The notes under the pieces: model-generated | What the model was told of the DNA's origin: nothing | What the model saw: only the letters and a program-made list of their open reading frames with translations | The model's database searches: none | Assembly (NCBI GenBank): GCA_036583965.1 | Contig: JAZBQD010000015.1 | Location: forward strand, 82,471,309 to 82,535,308 | Direction: 5' to 3' | DNA: 64,000 nt | Source: Prunella strophiata | Lineage: Eukaryota; Chordata; Aves; Passeriformes; Prunellidae | Made by a program: the position numbers and the translations under genes | Part shown: piece by piece, positions 1-13,858 of the stretch | Layout of the letters: each line of letters begins with the position of its first letter | Numbering within the stretch: the first letter of the stretch is position 1

Positions 1-1918
1 TTTTTTGTCATCTTGAAATAAAGGAAAATGTGCCTGTAAATGCCTCAGTCAGCATACACTTTTCTTCTCTCCTTTACTAAAGTTTGCCAGATATTCCATT
101 TCTGTGCCTCCCTTTTTTTCTTCAGATTTTCAGGTTAACATTGGAACTGTTTTGTGAGAAATGGTGTTAACAGTACCTGACATATGAGTCCTGGGGCTTG
201 CCATAACACTGTGAGAATAGCTACTGTCAAATTTTATGACCTCCAGGGCTGTATATTTAAAATCTTGGTATATGTCAACCAAAACAGTGTGCCTTTATAT
301 CAAGCAAAAGAAAGTGATACTTATATACACAGTTGAAAAGCCAAGGGACTCTGCAGATATTGAGAGAACAAAAGGACACTTCCATGAACTTGTGCTATAA
401 AATACAAACCTCAGGTACTTTATGTTCCTCTTTTGACTTCTCTGTGGGGTGCAGGATTTTGGCTGAAGCTCAGGTGACCTTCACATGGTGTTGGAAGGGA
501 AGAACAGGTCAGCAGGTGTCTGTACTGGACTGCTACACTGCCTTCTCATCTTTGCAGTGGGAGGCTTTGGCTCTTGGGAGAGTTGGGGTGGGTTCTTTGG
601 GCAAACAGGTATTGCTTGAGGAAAATGGGCATGTTTCAGAGTACAGCAGGTATCATTCTGTTGTTTGGCTTTTAGCACCTGTTGGAAAGTGACAAAATTA
701 ATCTCTCTTTTTCCCTGTGATATGTATAGCCTAGCTTGCCTATTAATGTGTAATGTGCTTTCCTAATATAGCTTAGGAAACTCTTTATAAATTATTGTTC
801 ACACTGTATATGACAATACAAGTTGTATTTATACAGATCTAGTCAAAGCACTGGAGCAATTAAACACCTATTCATCACATAATGTGTTTTTCCTGTCTTG
901 TAGGTGCCAAAAAAAGGTATTTGAATTTATGTAGAGATGCTCTTATTTTCTCTGAGCTAATGGAACTTGCCTCCTACTATTTTGGAACTTGGTCATTATG
1001 TATTCTTAGATATCTCTATATTTAAAGCCCAAAGCAGATACTGAATGTTGTTAGAACTTGTGGAAACTTGTCTGTTAAGTCTGATTCTCCCCCCTCCCTT
1101 TGGTTTACTTGTGGAAAGAGATTGTTTCCAGAAGAAAATGCTCAATAGTTAGGTGCTAATTGCCATTAATTGAAATTGTATTTTTTAAGAAGGATGTGAA
1201 AAAAAAAAACCCACTGTGTACAAGTTTATTAAAGTTTTCCATTAGATGGTGTAGTTTTAATGGTTCAGTAAGTATTCTATATTTTTCAGTGCATATTATG
1301 GTTTGAAAAAAAAAATTATTGTTAACACATTTGTTTTCCTATTTAACCTGGGAAAAGATTGTGAAAATTGATAGACAATACTATTGAAAAATCTTAAAAA
1401 TAATTTTTAGCAGATTCATACAGATTAATTATTTGACTTATGCAGGTATCAGAAAATGACAAATTGGATGTGGTTGTGGGATGCTGGTGTGCTCACATGT
1501 AAATGCAAACATGTGTGTGTCTCTGTGCATTCTCCCTAGGGTTTATTCTACCGACATACCCCAAAGGTTGCTGTGCTGTTGCTTTCTGTAAATTAGAATT
1601 AAGGCCCTGTGTGTATATCTATATATATAAAACAACTTGCTTTAATGCTTTTTGGCCACATTACAGGCATTCCAAAGTTTACTTCATTTGTGTTCTCCAG
1701 ATCCCATTCATGCCAGAGAAAAAAAGCCAACAAGGAGAAAACAAATTTTTTATTATTTCACTCCTGCAATGCTTGGTCTCAAAATGAGCCAAAGGAGCAT
1801 TTCTTATTACTTATTTTCCTGTTCCTAGCAAACTGAGATGGCTGTCTCTGTTTAGGAGAGCTCTTTCCTCTCAGTAACATAACAGAAAATAAGTGCATCT
1901 CATGGTGCTTTCAAACAC

Positions 1919-1976
1919 TTTTCTTTTTTTCCTTTTGTTTCTTTTTTTTTTTTCTTTTTCTTTTTTTGTCTTTTGT
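1919..1976. repeat. T-rich polypyrimidine tract
   Basis: About 58 bp are almost entirely T with scattered C and a few G residues. Low-complexity sequence with no coding content. Confidence 0.9.
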
Positions 1977-4104
1977 GGGGAGTGGTAAATCACTGAACTG
2001 TTATAATGAAATAAAGCAAAAAGCATATCCTATGATGTTGACAGAGACATGGAAGCAATGAAACTAATGCAAATGAAAGGAGGAACTCATCAGTACAAGA
2101 GAGAGGTGTCCTGTGCTTGGGAAAACCTTTCATTTGGTTATCTAATGACAGCCTTGAAGTGCAAAAAAAAAAAAAAGCTACTTCCAATGAAATAGCAAAT
2201 GACTTGCTTAAACAGGATTTCGTGTAGATTTAGTGAAGGTTTTGGTCTTATAAGGCATTGTGACAAACTTAATGAAGTTTAGGAGCTTCAGGGCTATTAA
2301 TCTACTTTTTCCTTTTGACCCTAGATGGAGGAGTATTGTGCTGTGACTCAGGATATAAATACAGGAGCATAACTTTGTGACAAAAGCCTGGGAGGGAGGG
2401 TCAGCTTGTCTGCTTCATCTTGGAGGTTTTTTCCCCCTGCTTTCATTTTGGATCAGTCCAAGTGAGGTCACTAATTCAATAAAGATGCTGATGAAGTAAA
2501 CCATCTTCATCATTGCAGCTTAATCTGGCAAATCAGCTCCAGAGGTTTGAAAGCACTTCTGCTGGTGAATGGATGATTATTTGATGCCAGCAGATCCAGG
2601 AAGAGAGGTTAGTCTCAGGCAGCTGTCTTTGCTGGGGTCTTATTTCTGTCAAATTTGCCCTTTTTGGGAGCCACAGCAAGAACTTAGTTCTCTTTCACAG
2701 CTTTTGTGTGGCACTGCAGGAAGGAAAGCTCAGGTGGCTACAAGTGATGTACCTTTGACTTCTGCTCAAGATCTGTGCCATGAGGGGTGTCATGACCACC
2801 CAGAAATTGGATTTTCCACTGCAGCTGTGTAGGTCTCTGCTGCTGTGTGGTACATCCTGAGGTCCTGAGCTCAAGGTGCATTTTCTGAGATTCTCCAGGT
2901 ACCAGTGTACACCTGTCTTTAATGCAGAGTTGCAGCGTAGGAACTGTCTTTTGAAAGATCTGCTCAGGTCACAAATTTAAATGAACAATGCAGTTTCCCA
3001 ACATATCATTTCATTAAATAAAACAGAAAAATACACTGCTTAAAGTTACCCAGCTTCCCTCATGGAAACCCTAGAGAAACAACACTTCTGGTTGTGTTAA
3101 CCAGACCTTCCCACTCCCCGTACCCACAACTGGAAAGCCTTATAACTTTTTTTTTTTTAAAGATTTGTGCTGAGGGATCATTAGGCATCTGTCTGAAAAT
3201 TTTCTGGTATCATCAAAGAAACTACTTATTTGAAATAAGGCTGAATTATAACATAATTCTGACACTTCCTATTTCTTCATTCTCACATACTCTGAGATGT
3301 GAGATACCCTGTTTTTATCTCTTTCTTTGCAAACAGGTTATCAGTCTTCCAAATAGATTGGTCACATCACAAATCTAGTGGGTTTTTTCTTAGTAACTAA
3401 ACTTTTGAGTTGCTTTTTAGCTTGCAGATAGAATAAATTGCTTTTTCTAGCTTCTTAAATTAAAAAATGGTTTAATCAAACTAGTTTAATACCTCTTGTG
3501 ACTTGGGTTGAGGAAGGTAAGTGGGTAAGATAGAGTTTTTAGTCTAGGAAAAGGTTTTGGAAGTGTGCACCTGAGGTGTGTCTGTAAGGAGCTAGTTAGG
3601 GTCCAGCATTAGCCAAACTCCCTCTGCAGGACTGGGTATTTCTGTCTCTGAAAGCAGTTTAGTCACATCAAAGGAGGGGAAAAAGCTTTGTTTGCTGGAC
3701 AGTAGGAGCTGCAGAAGAATTCAGAGGTTGCAGTGAGTGGTGAACTACACACAAGGCAGTGTTGTGCCAGAAAATCAGTGAAGCTGAGACCTTGACAGCA
3801 TGCTACTGAGTAGAAATAAGGAGTCAATATTGCTTATATAACTTAACATGAGAACACCTCAGGTCTTCTGTTTTCCTGGAATATGCTGAGAATGGGAAAC
3901 AACTCAGAGTAAAGACAAAAGTGATTCTAGGCCTGGAAAACAGTCTTGCTGGTAAATGACATTAGGAGGCCACTAGAGTTACCTCATTAAAGCAAATGTG
4001 AAGCAGCTATTTGATCCTGCTCACACAGGGAGTAAGATGTTTGGTATTACTGGGTGCTTAACCTCACAGGCAATTATTTGGAGATCTAGTGCTGAAAACT
4101 AAAG

Positions 4105-4330
4105 TTAAACAAACTCAAACTAGAGAAGAGGTGCAAATTTTTTAAAGTGAGGACAATTAGCATTTGAGCGGCTTACCAAAGGAAGTGAAAGATTCTCCAT
4201 TTCTTGCAGTCCTTAAATCAAGATTGGATGCTTGCCTAAGAGATATAAATAACTACTAGCTATTTATACAGCTTGTATAAGAATCACTGAGTGAAGTCAT
4301 ATGGCCTGAGTTATATGGGACTTGATTATA
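4105..4330 (+). mobile_element. Ancient CR1/L3-type LINE 3' fragment
   Basis: The stretch follows the 3' end of old amniote CR1 elements in + orientation. It has the 'aaactagagaagaggtgcaa' opening, a 'gacaattagcat' step, then 'gattctccatttcttgcagt' and 'aaatcaagattggatgc'. It closes with a degraded 'tatggcctgagttatatggg' segment. It is heavily diverged, so it is an old and inactive relic. Family assignment is from remembered consensus and needs a repeat search. Confidence 0.72.
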
Positions 4331-4640
4331 CAAGAAAAAGGAGAACTCTAGGTAATATTAACTATATATATAATTGTTATGAAGTTAGTAAACACAGCAA
4401 CAAAAACGTGTTTTTTCTTCAGTAGTCATGTTTTCCTTGGATTTATGCATGTATCAGTCAGAATAACTGATGCTTCTTTCAGTTTTTCATCCACGGGCTT
4501 AAATAATTCCAGCTATGTTTTTTTTAATGTTTTGCTCTGTATGAAATTAGGCTGTTATTGGTGTTTCTGGTTTAGCTTCCAGATTCTTACACTAGCACAC
4601 TTCATACTAAAGCATTTGAGTCATAAACACTGAAGTTTTT

Positions 4641-4682
4641 AACAAAAAAAAAAAAACAAAAAACAACAAAACAAACAAACAA
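4641..4682. repeat. A-rich / CAAA low-complexity tract
   Basis: A long A-run interrupted by C residues passes into short CAAA repeats. Confidence 0.92.
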
Positions 4683-5339
4683 TCTTGTTTCCTTTAGAAA
4701 TTAAATTAAAAATTAAAATTAAATCTCCAACTTTTATATGGAAATTCAAAACACAAAACTAATTTTATATTTCCTTTGATTATTTGGAACACCTGAATTA
4801 ACTGTAGTGTGTATATGTAGTATCTTAGCCTACAGATTTCACACACATACTTAGTATGTCTACATAAAGAGAAAAACACATCTTGAGATGTTTCACCTGG
4901 AAGGACAAGGTGGATGATCACCTGGTTTGTTTCCAGGTAATGGTGTTAGAAATCAAATTCTTCTGAAACTCGTAAAACCAGAAGGTCCTACAGAGGTCTC
5001 ACTGGTTTTAAAAGCCTATCCTAATAATCCCAGAATTACCAAGACAACTATGATAAAAGAGCTAGTCTTGCATTTAAGTTACAGGCAAAGTAATTCCATT
5101 TGAAATTTATAAAAACTTAACTTCTGTAAAGACAGCCTTTCCAAAAGTACTTTGCCAAGGCTTAGGTGTCTTCAGCCATCTGTAGTGGATTACTTTCTCT
5201 TACTGTATTTCAGCAAGCAGGGTGGTGGGAAAGCCTTGGTGACAACGACACTAATGCAAGAGGGGTGATTTTTTTTTTCCCTTTCAATTTATTTTGGCAA
5301 TCTTGCAAGAGGGGGGAAGCAGATCTAAATCTGCTACTG

Positions 5340-5870
5340 CAGCCTCGAGTGTGCTGAGTGCGCTTTGATATCCTCTCTATGTTGTGTCTTCTGTACGGTA
5401 ATAATCGCGTGGGTAATAAAGGGATGATTAAGATCATGCCCAGCCTTTTGATGTGCTTTATTTTCCAAAATTACTCCATTAGGGCTGGTGGACACAGTTG
5501 GCAGAAACTACACGTGGGCAGTGGAGCCCCAGGAGGGGAGAGAAGACCCTGGCTCTGGCTGTTTGCAGGGCTGTAGCTGGACAGATGATTTGAAGCAGCG
5601 GCGGCCGCTCCGCTCACCACCAAACACTTCAGCCGATTCATCACAGGGCTCTGGGGCGCTCCGCCTGTGCAGACTTGAAAGGTTGAGGCAGTAAATAGTT
5701 TATTGCCACCGAGGCCTGTGGAACATTGATCACTGTTGAAGTCCCTCTGTTTAGATGTAACTTCTTTTGAAATATGCTCTGTAGGTTTAGTCTGAGAGCA
5801 GGATAATTGCTGCGAGGGCTTAGGGCTTGAAAGCAGACACTTCTGCAGCCAGAGCGCAATAGGCTGCCAA
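5340..5870. promoter_or_regulatory. CpG-retaining intronic block, candidate enhancer
   Basis: About sixteen CpG dinucleotides occur in roughly 500 bp, including a GCGGCCGC at 5601-5608, whereas most of the window is almost free of CpG. The block also contains homeodomain-like TAAT cores (5399-5420), an E-box CACGTG (5511-5516) and a back-to-back forkhead-like pair GTAAATA/GTTTATT at 5691-5704. No first exon or TATA-type promoter is evident. CpG retention and site density suggest a conserved, unmethylated element. Conservation was not tested. Confidence 0.35.
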
Positions 5871-7049
5871 GGCAGACTGGTGTGAAACATTACAGCATTA
5901 TATTTTCTTAATTCTCAGGGCTTGAGTAAAGCAATAGGAAAGACTGTTTTTGGAGGCATGGGAGGGTAAAGTCATGTAGAGTTTGCCCATTTCATACCTA
6001 TTAATAAAATCCTTGCTATTGTCCTATTTCCAACCTCTCTGGGGTGCATGCTGCAATTCAAGGCATCTGAAGGTTCTCCTTAGCCTAGTGTGGAGGAGCT
6101 CCTTAATTGCTGTGCAATTAAAATTTTCTTCAGTGTGTGAGTTGATATGGTAAGGTTACACTCCAGAAAGTACTCCTGCTCATGTAGCTGTATGCATTTT
6201 TCATAGCCCACTTATGTGTAGGATTCTTACTCTCACCACTGAGTTTCTGAAATGTGGCTGGCAGTATCATGTCAATACATAGTGCTGGTTGTGTGCCCAA
6301 GCAGCTTTTTGAGTGTCAAGTTCTGCCAAAACGTGATCTAATGACTCCAGCCTTTGGATCCAGATTGACTAATTTCTCTAATTTGAGGGAGGATTATGGG
6401 TTTGGGAGGGCAGATTACAGCAGCAGTTTAAAAATATACAACACATTGTGTGTGCTTAAGCTTTTATGATCATATGTGATGATATGACTGTGCCACATTT
6501 TTGGTGATGGTGTTCTCCTTAGAAAGGTGAATTCTCAAGAACTTGAACTCTGACCCAACCATCAGCTCCCCCAGGATGAAACTCTGTGTCCATGGGGAAC
6601 TTCTCAACTTTGCTCAACCTGTGTATGCACTTGAGGTTCAAAATTAGCTCTGGTTAAGCTGAGGTTATTTATATTTACATTATTTATTTGTTTTTCAGTA
6701 AAAGCCTGCAGATAAAAACACATAAAGAATAAGACAGATAATAAATTTTAAAGAAATTTGATCTTGTTGAGATATTGTTCCCTAGCACATTGCATATGAA
6801 TATAGACTTGTAAAGAGGAGTTGCAGTCTGGACAACATGCTGACAGATTTAGAACAGTTTATCAAAGATAATATCTGCAGTCTTTTGTTCCAAAACCAGA
6901 AATGTTACCTGAGATTGCAAAGAAAGGGAGATGAAAGGCATTTTCATACATCATAACTGGAATTTTGTAATAAATTCAGATTGAGCCTTTTTTCAAACTA
7001 TACTGGAATATGGTAAGTTATTTCAAACCCTAATTTTAAATTTATGAAT

Positions 7050-7141
7050 TGGTGTGACTCTTGGGCATGTGCAGGGCTGGGAGTTGGACTTGATGGTCCT
7101 TGTGGGTTCCTGCCAACTCAGCTCGTTCTGTGATTCTGTGG
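7050..7141 (+). mobile_element. CR1 LINE 3' tail, plus orientation
   Basis: The sequence carries the hallmark CR1 3' end: 'gagttggacttgatggtcct', then a 'ttcctgccaactcagctcgt' segment, finishing in the terminal octamer-type repeat 'ttctgtgattctgtg'. Only about 90 bp remain, a typical 5'-truncated insertion. Confidence 0.85.
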
Positions 7142-8456
7142 GTATTTTGATACAATTTTGAAGAAAAAGAAAAAATCAAATAATAAAAGTTAAATTCCTG
7201 TATTTAACAAGTTTCTATAAAGTTCAAGACTGAGGCAGTAAAGTGAGAAGGGAAAAAGAAAAACCTGGTGAGCAGTCAATCAGTTTCTCTGTATGTGGCC
7301 TCAGTCTTTACTGAGAAAACAGTACCTCAGGCTTGCCAGCTGTGAAATTTTGAGTTCATCTTTACCACAGAGCACATCACATTTTTTCCTCATTAAGACA
7401 GGGCTGTGAATGGATGATGGATGAACTGTAGACTCATTGTGTTAGAAATACCTATTTCATTTTAAAAGCTCAGCCCCTCCTTGTCAAGGCAGTCATTCCT
7501 TCTTGTAACAATAGAAGAGACATCATGAAGTCATAGTTCAGCTACAGTGAAAGACTTCATTCAAGGATTTGATGAATAGCAAAGGGAAATGTGAGAAAAA
7601 TAATGTGACAGCTAAAAACTTTTTGTTATCCCCTCTTTTGCTGTCTTGACCTGTAAAATTTTCTATATTTTTAAGGATTAGGTGAGATTTCCCAAGTGTA
7701 GGTGGAATACTTTTCAGCTGAGGGAGGTTTTGAGGATGAATTTGCAGATTTCAAAGAGACAAAGAATTAATCTGAACTAAACCTTATACTGTTAAGGATG
7801 TGCATTTTAGAGCAACTGTTGCATCACATCTGCTCCTTACACAGCCTCAGTTTTATGATTTCTAGAGAAGAAGAAAATAATAAATATTTGAAGCAGAATT
7901 CTGAGATGCTATATATATATATTTGCTTTACTGCATGCTGAAATGTCTTTACATACAATTTTATGAGCACGCTAATTTTCCAGATACTGAAATTCATACA
8001 AATACATTAATTGGGTGGGGTTTGAATTTGGAATTTTGTGGGAAGCTATAATTTCAAAAGCAATGGTGGTTGTTAAATGTCAATGGGAACTAAAGTCTTG
8101 GAGCAGAGTTGGGGATATACAAGACTCCTAGGGTCAGATTGCTGTAATTTTGGCATGGTATTTAATCTGGTCTCATACCTGTCTATGGTAAGTTCCTGTG
8201 ATATGGTGGTCAGCTAATTCCAAATACATTGGACTGTATTTGCTCTAGTTGTGCAGAGTCAGTAGTATCAGTTCAGTGAAGGGAATCAAATATTTGTGTG
8301 TTCTCTCACCTCAGGAAGAAAATGCATTGTTTGTTTCCTCTTTCTGCAGGATAAAAATGCCCTGTAAATATTACTAGGGTGACATATCAGTACACTTTAC
8401 AAGCATAAAGTTTGTATGCTTTAGTTTTCTTCATAAATTTGGCAATCTTGTAGCAT

Positions 8457-8475
8457 AAAAAAAAAAAAAAAAAAA
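8457..8475. repeat. A19 homopolymer
   Basis: An uninterrupted run of nineteen A residues within unique intron sequence. Confidence 0.95.
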
Positions 8476-9438
8476 GCCTCCTCATTTCCATATAGCTAAG
8501 GTGTAAGTAGATACCAGTTAATTTGAGTTGGATATATATATTGGTCAAGTCTGTTTACCTGAATCTGAGGATTGCCTGTATGGCCAGTATAGCTAAGAAA
8601 TCTAAGATGGTTTCATTCTCACTTTTTTTCTCAATAAAACATTCCTAGCATTAGCCCCTTAATTTTTTAGGAAGAGTTCAGACTTTTACAAGATAATACA
8701 GAGAGTATAAGACTTCAGTTCTCTCCAATGGTCTCTTCTAGCACCAGAAACAGAAAAATAAATTTGTAGGTGCATGCAGGTTGGATTGTCAAACCATGTT
8801 GCTGGTTTAGGGATAACACAGTTTATTTGGATTTTCTGAGTAACAGACTTTGCAGAATGAAGTTTAATCACATTTTGTTTGTTGTGTTTATTAATCCCAT
8901 TACTGTATTAGCTGCAAACTACTAACAAGTTTGGTTTTTTTAATGTGTATTTGCCTTATTGTCTTCTCTTTACCTGTTTTCTCCTCTTTCATATTGACAT
9001 GAGATGTGGTGTCCCCTTACTCATGTTGTTAACTAGCAAAAATCAAAAATTAAGAAATCTTAACAGTTTGATTTTAAGGGGTTCACTAACGTAAACTATC
9101 AATCTTTCGTTTTTCATACTCAGAAATGCTTTCCCTTTCCCTTTCCTTTTCCTCCCACCCAACAGAGGAGCTAAGTAGACAGTTCTTGAGGGTGTGGTTA
9201 TCATGAGTTAATTGCAACCCTGAGGGGTTTGAGACACTTGGGTGCATTTCATACCTTTTAGCCGTCCAAGGATGAGATTTTCACACGAAGGCTCCACCCC
9301 ACGGTATTTTACTTTTTTATTACATAAATCAGTCTGTGTGCCTAGGGATCATTTATCATTTCCCTAATATTCACCAGGGTACAAACAGTACTGTTCCAGT
9401 TCCATTCAACCTCCTTATTTCTCCCTCCTAGTCCTCCT

Positions 9439-9466
9439 AAAAAAAAAAAAAAGAAAAAAAAGAAAG
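9439..9466. repeat. A-rich tract with interspersed G
   Basis: A run of fourteen A residues continues as A-runs separated by single G residues. Confidence 0.92.
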
Positions 9467-12400
9467 TTGGCAAGATGCTAAAATTGTATAATGGTGGTTC
9501 TGTATTTAATGCAGAAATCATACATTATCATAAGAAACTTTCACCCTTGAGTACTCTTTGTACTTCTGAGAACATGATATATGGCCGACTAGTGCACTTA
9601 GCAACGATGACTTCATTTAAATCTTACAGTTTCTGAGAAAGGGATTACTGCCTAGAACCTAACTGGTATGAAAAATACATACTTTCAGATGCAACTGCAG
9701 TTAATATCAGCTTAAATTTGTGTGTGGAGAGAGTGCTCTTGCAACATGAGAGGTGTTAAAATCTATAGGAGTGGAAAGTGAAATACTTGCTGAGGTTTTG
9801 CTTTCATGCCAAAACTTTTTAATTTTTTACCAATTATAGAATTTTTCATCACCACTCACTATTTACATTTTTCAGCCTTCCAGCCCAGCTTCTTTGGTAT
9901 ACAAGTGACACAGGTGTAAAAATTAACTAATGTTTCCAAACTCCCATATGACACTTTAAGAAGTTTCCTCTGTTTCTCTGGCAAGCAGGCAGCACCAGTT
10001 TGTTTCTCCTGGTGTTTTGTGGTTCCTTGACAGAACTTTTTGCATCCCAGATGAGGATGCTCAAAGTCCCAGAGCAGCTTGGGGTCAGCACACTGGAAAT
10101 TAGCTAAAACTCCTACTGCAGCCACGAGATGTAGGGTTCTTAGCTGATGTCAGGGTTATGTGCAATCATGGATCCTAACTTGTGGTATTTTTTCATCCAG
10201 CCGTGCTTCACAGCTATTCAGCATGTTTCCCTCCTGGATAATCACTGCCTGTGCAGCAGGGCTCTCTCAAGTGGTCTGTTGAAGCTCTAAAGATTTCCTC
10301 TTTTTGTATGGGCATTTTTTGGGCAAGTCAGTATCATGACATCTTCTTTGGCTTAATACTATGTGATAAAACTTACAGACTGAACTTGATTTTTTTTCTT
10401 GCCTGACAGACAAGCTCCGGAAACACAATTTTTTAGTTTCAATTAAATACTTGTGAATACTGGCTTGCTTGGAAGGACATGGAAACTGAGTATACTGTTT
10501 TATAGAGGCTTGCAGGCATGTAGAGAAAATGTGTTTGGAAGGGAAGACAGGTTGGAAAAAATCCTGAGATAGATTTACATGACTCCTTCCACATTTTTCT
10601 CTTCTTGAGATAAATGCACCCTGTTGGCATGTGCTTGTGATCCTGCCATTTCTTGACTGGGATACCTATGAGTCATTCAGAAAAGAAAAAGCATGATTGA
10701 GAAGTGCTAATTGAAATAAAATATTTGCATACAATAGGGACGTGGCATCTGCCTGAGCCATACATTCTTTTAAAACTAAAGTGCAATCGTTCACAATTTT
10801 ACAGACTTCACCTTATTTGTCAAATTTGATGTTTCCACTGATCGTGTCCAATGACTTGTTCAGTACATTTTGGCAAGTTGATCTTGTCTTCCACAGTGGT
10901 TTTCCAGCATGCCTCATCATGAGGCTGCCAAGTTCACTTCGAAAGCTGACAAAGCTTTTTATACATTAGTCAAGTCTTACTCAAAGCTGCTCTGAGAGGA
11001 CCTTTTCTGGCACCTCAGGTGCCACCCCTACGGTATAGATGAAGAGAAGCACTGTATTGTAGAGGTCAGTATGGTCTTTTGTCCCTTCTAGCACTGCTAG
11101 AGACAAAAACTGCAATGCTGTTTTAAGGCACAGTCAGGGGCGATAAAGACATACAGAGTTTGTTCTTAGAGCCGAGAGGGAAAACTCCCAAACTTGTTAA
11201 GTCTTTGTGAGAAGTTAACTACTATATTCCTTTTTCATGAATGGTTTACCTTAATGTTCAAGAGAAGAGCAGCTATTATTTCTAGTCCTTTTCTCTGTGT
11301 CAGAATCCAAGAGATAGGTGAAAAACAGGGCTGAGGTTAGGGTTGTAGGTTACAGTATACAAATCAGTTGCAATGTTCTGCTTTGATTTACTGATCACCA
11401 TGGCTCATGAGTGCCAAAGCTGCCTTTTAAAATTTATGCCTATACATTGTTTTCTAAGAGTTTTAGTGAAGAGGCTTTAGCAGTCCATAATAAATGAAAG
11501 AATTAAGTAGGGCAAAGGGAATACTAGCAGAAAAAATAACAGGCTGATTTATTCCCTGAGAGTATCATCCTGCTTGTTCAATAAAGTTTAACCAGAGGGT
11601 CTCATCCCTTTAAGCTCTCTGCCCCTTGGCCTTTTCCCCCTTACCTCTACATACCTGTTGAGACACATGTTTTTTTCAGGTTTCATCCCATAGGTTTCTT
11701 CCTAGCCAGCCACCCACATCCTTTTAAGACAGATCAGTTGATTAAGTAGAACATTTTATGTGGGGGATCGCCTTGGAGTTCAGAGTGCTCACTATCACAC
11801 AGAAAACAACAATGTTCTCTCCTGAAAGGATGCAACTGGAGAAGGTATAAGGCTCATGGCTTCCAAAGTACTGTAACCACATTAAAATCTGAGCACTAAA
11901 AATAGGAATAACAGGGTATTCCACTCCAGTAGCTTCCTAGACAGGATGAAGAACTATCACAGTCCACTTTGAGGTATGTAATTACTGCACTGAGTTTACT
12001 GAAAGCAGTTTCTACAGGTTTATTACATCATTCACAACAAAGCCATCATCAGCTACTGTATTTGTGGGTGTTATTAATACCCATATTTTAAAATTAATCA
12101 TACGTAGTGCCTGTACATGCACTACAGGCATTAGAGCATTAGCACTCGTCTGCTAGGGTTCACCCACTTTAGCATTTCAAGGGGTGTGGGTGGTTTGGTT
12201 TGGTTTGTTGGTTGCAATTTTAATAAATTTGAAGGATTCAGTGGTTTTGTTTCAGGGCTGGTGTAAACCTCAGACTCTTTTATTTAGTTAAAGAATGTTT
12301 TTAAGTATCTTTAAGTAGCTGTTCCCAAGAACAAGTAAAAGGAAAAGAATGCTGCTGGGTTTTGGAATTGTTGTCCTTTCTTTGAGTTAGATTTCAGAGT

Positions 12401-13104
12401 GAAATTTCACAGAAGATGACCTTATGCATTGGAAGAAAAGGCAATTATTTGCCCTGTTCAAAAAAAGAAAACTGAAAAAACCAAACCCTGGTGACTTATT
12501 TCTTGACATGCTGTTGCATGTTCATTAATTTTCCCAGTCATTCCTGATTAAGTACTGGAGCAGGGAAGGTGGCAGCTGTGGGAGCATGACTTTTGTCAGT
12601 ACATACCTATCCATCCAAATTTGCACCATGCAATTAGCCATCCCAATTTAATTTTTAATGCACATGCAGTAAAATTGAAAAAAAATAAAAGGCTTGGGCA
12701 TTAATTGCATAGAAGTCTGAGGTATACTGAAAGAATTCTAGCTAAAGAAGGGTTGTGTTGTTTCTAATTGATTTAGGGCAAACCAGAAAGTAGAACTGGG
12801 TCTGTGGAGATGTAGTCCCTAAGAAATGGCAAGTAAGTAAGTGATGGCAAATAAGGGAAGAATATGGGCTTATTGAGGAAGGTGAGTGGACAAGAATAGG
12901 ACTGAAGTGATAGTCTTTATTTAGAAAATGTGTTTCTGTGGTACCTTTACTATTTTTAGAGTAAACTGAGTGCATAAATGGGGCAGACATAATTTGCCTT
13001 CTGAGACAGAGTACTTAGAACTCTTGCTACACAGATGCAGGTGTTGGACTCTGAGCTCTGAACTCCCCTCCCTGGGTACTTCAAGGCAGAGGCTGTTTCC
13101 TAGA

Positions 13105-13248
13105 TGAATCACAGCGCTGTTAAGGCTGGAAAAGACATCTAAGATTGAGTTGAAGCACTAATCTAACACTGCCATCTTCACTGCTAAAATGTATCCCCAG
13201 GTGCCACATCTACACATTTTTTAAATGTGTGATTCCACCACTTCCCTG
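13105..13248 (-). mobile_element. CR1 LINE 3' fragment, minus orientation
   Basis: Read on the + strand this is the reverse complement of a CR1 3' end: 'gaatcacagcgctgttaagg' followed by 'ctggaaaagacatctaagat', 'ctaacactgccatcttcact', 'gtgccacatctacacatttt' and 'gattccaccacttccctg'. It fades into unrelated sequence near 13250. Confidence 0.85.
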
Positions 13249-13283
13249 TTGTGCCCAAGACAAGAAGTCAGCACTTTTTCCTC

Positions 13284-13306
13284 TGTGTGTGTGTGTAAGC
13301 ACACAC
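13284..13306. repeat. TG microsatellite followed by CA repeat
   Basis: About six TG units are followed, after a few bases, by ACACAC, giving a small self-complementary repeat just beyond the CR1 fragment. Confidence 0.92.
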
Positions 13307-13858
13307 TTATTCATGTCCTCAAAAATTTGTGTTCTCATTTGTCTCCCTGAAGTCCTGTTCTGAAAGCTCCTCCTCAACTGAAGCTCCACAAGCTGTGGTC
13401 AGAGCTGAGGTACCTCTCTGCCCTTAGGCTGTGATGATGATGGTTTTTGAGTAGCTGACAATAAGAGAGAGCTAAGATAAGTTGCTTTATCTTGCATGGT
13501 TTAAGAGTGCTTCCAGACAGCATTACCTCAGCTCCACAGTGAAATGGTAACTTGTTTTCTGGCACTGACTTAGCTGTGTCTTGGCCCCTGTCAGGGCCCA
13601 TATTCATGGGCAATCTCTCTGATTGGGTTTATGGTCTCATTAATGAGTAATACATGCAGACTGATGTAATTTTTTTTTTTTTCTTGGAGAATCCCTGTGA
13701 AGCAGGGAAGCTCCTTCAACCCTTAGCTGTTTGGAAGCAGGTAGCAATTCTTGCTGTTCAGAGAAGGAGAAAATTCCTTTAATTTTACAAAATTAAAAAT
13801 CACAGATATTTCCATAGAGTAAAAGGTAAAAGCTTTTGTTGGTCATTATAGAAAGTGG

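Noticed and set aside
333..692. 119-codon plus-strand open frame
   Set aside because: Low-complexity-like composition, no family resemblance, no splice or promoter context.
5471..5890. 139-codon minus-strand open frame
   Set aside because: It lies in the GC-richer, CpG-retaining block, where stop codons are rarer by composition. No domain, splice context or codon pattern supports a protein; a non-coding element explains the region better.
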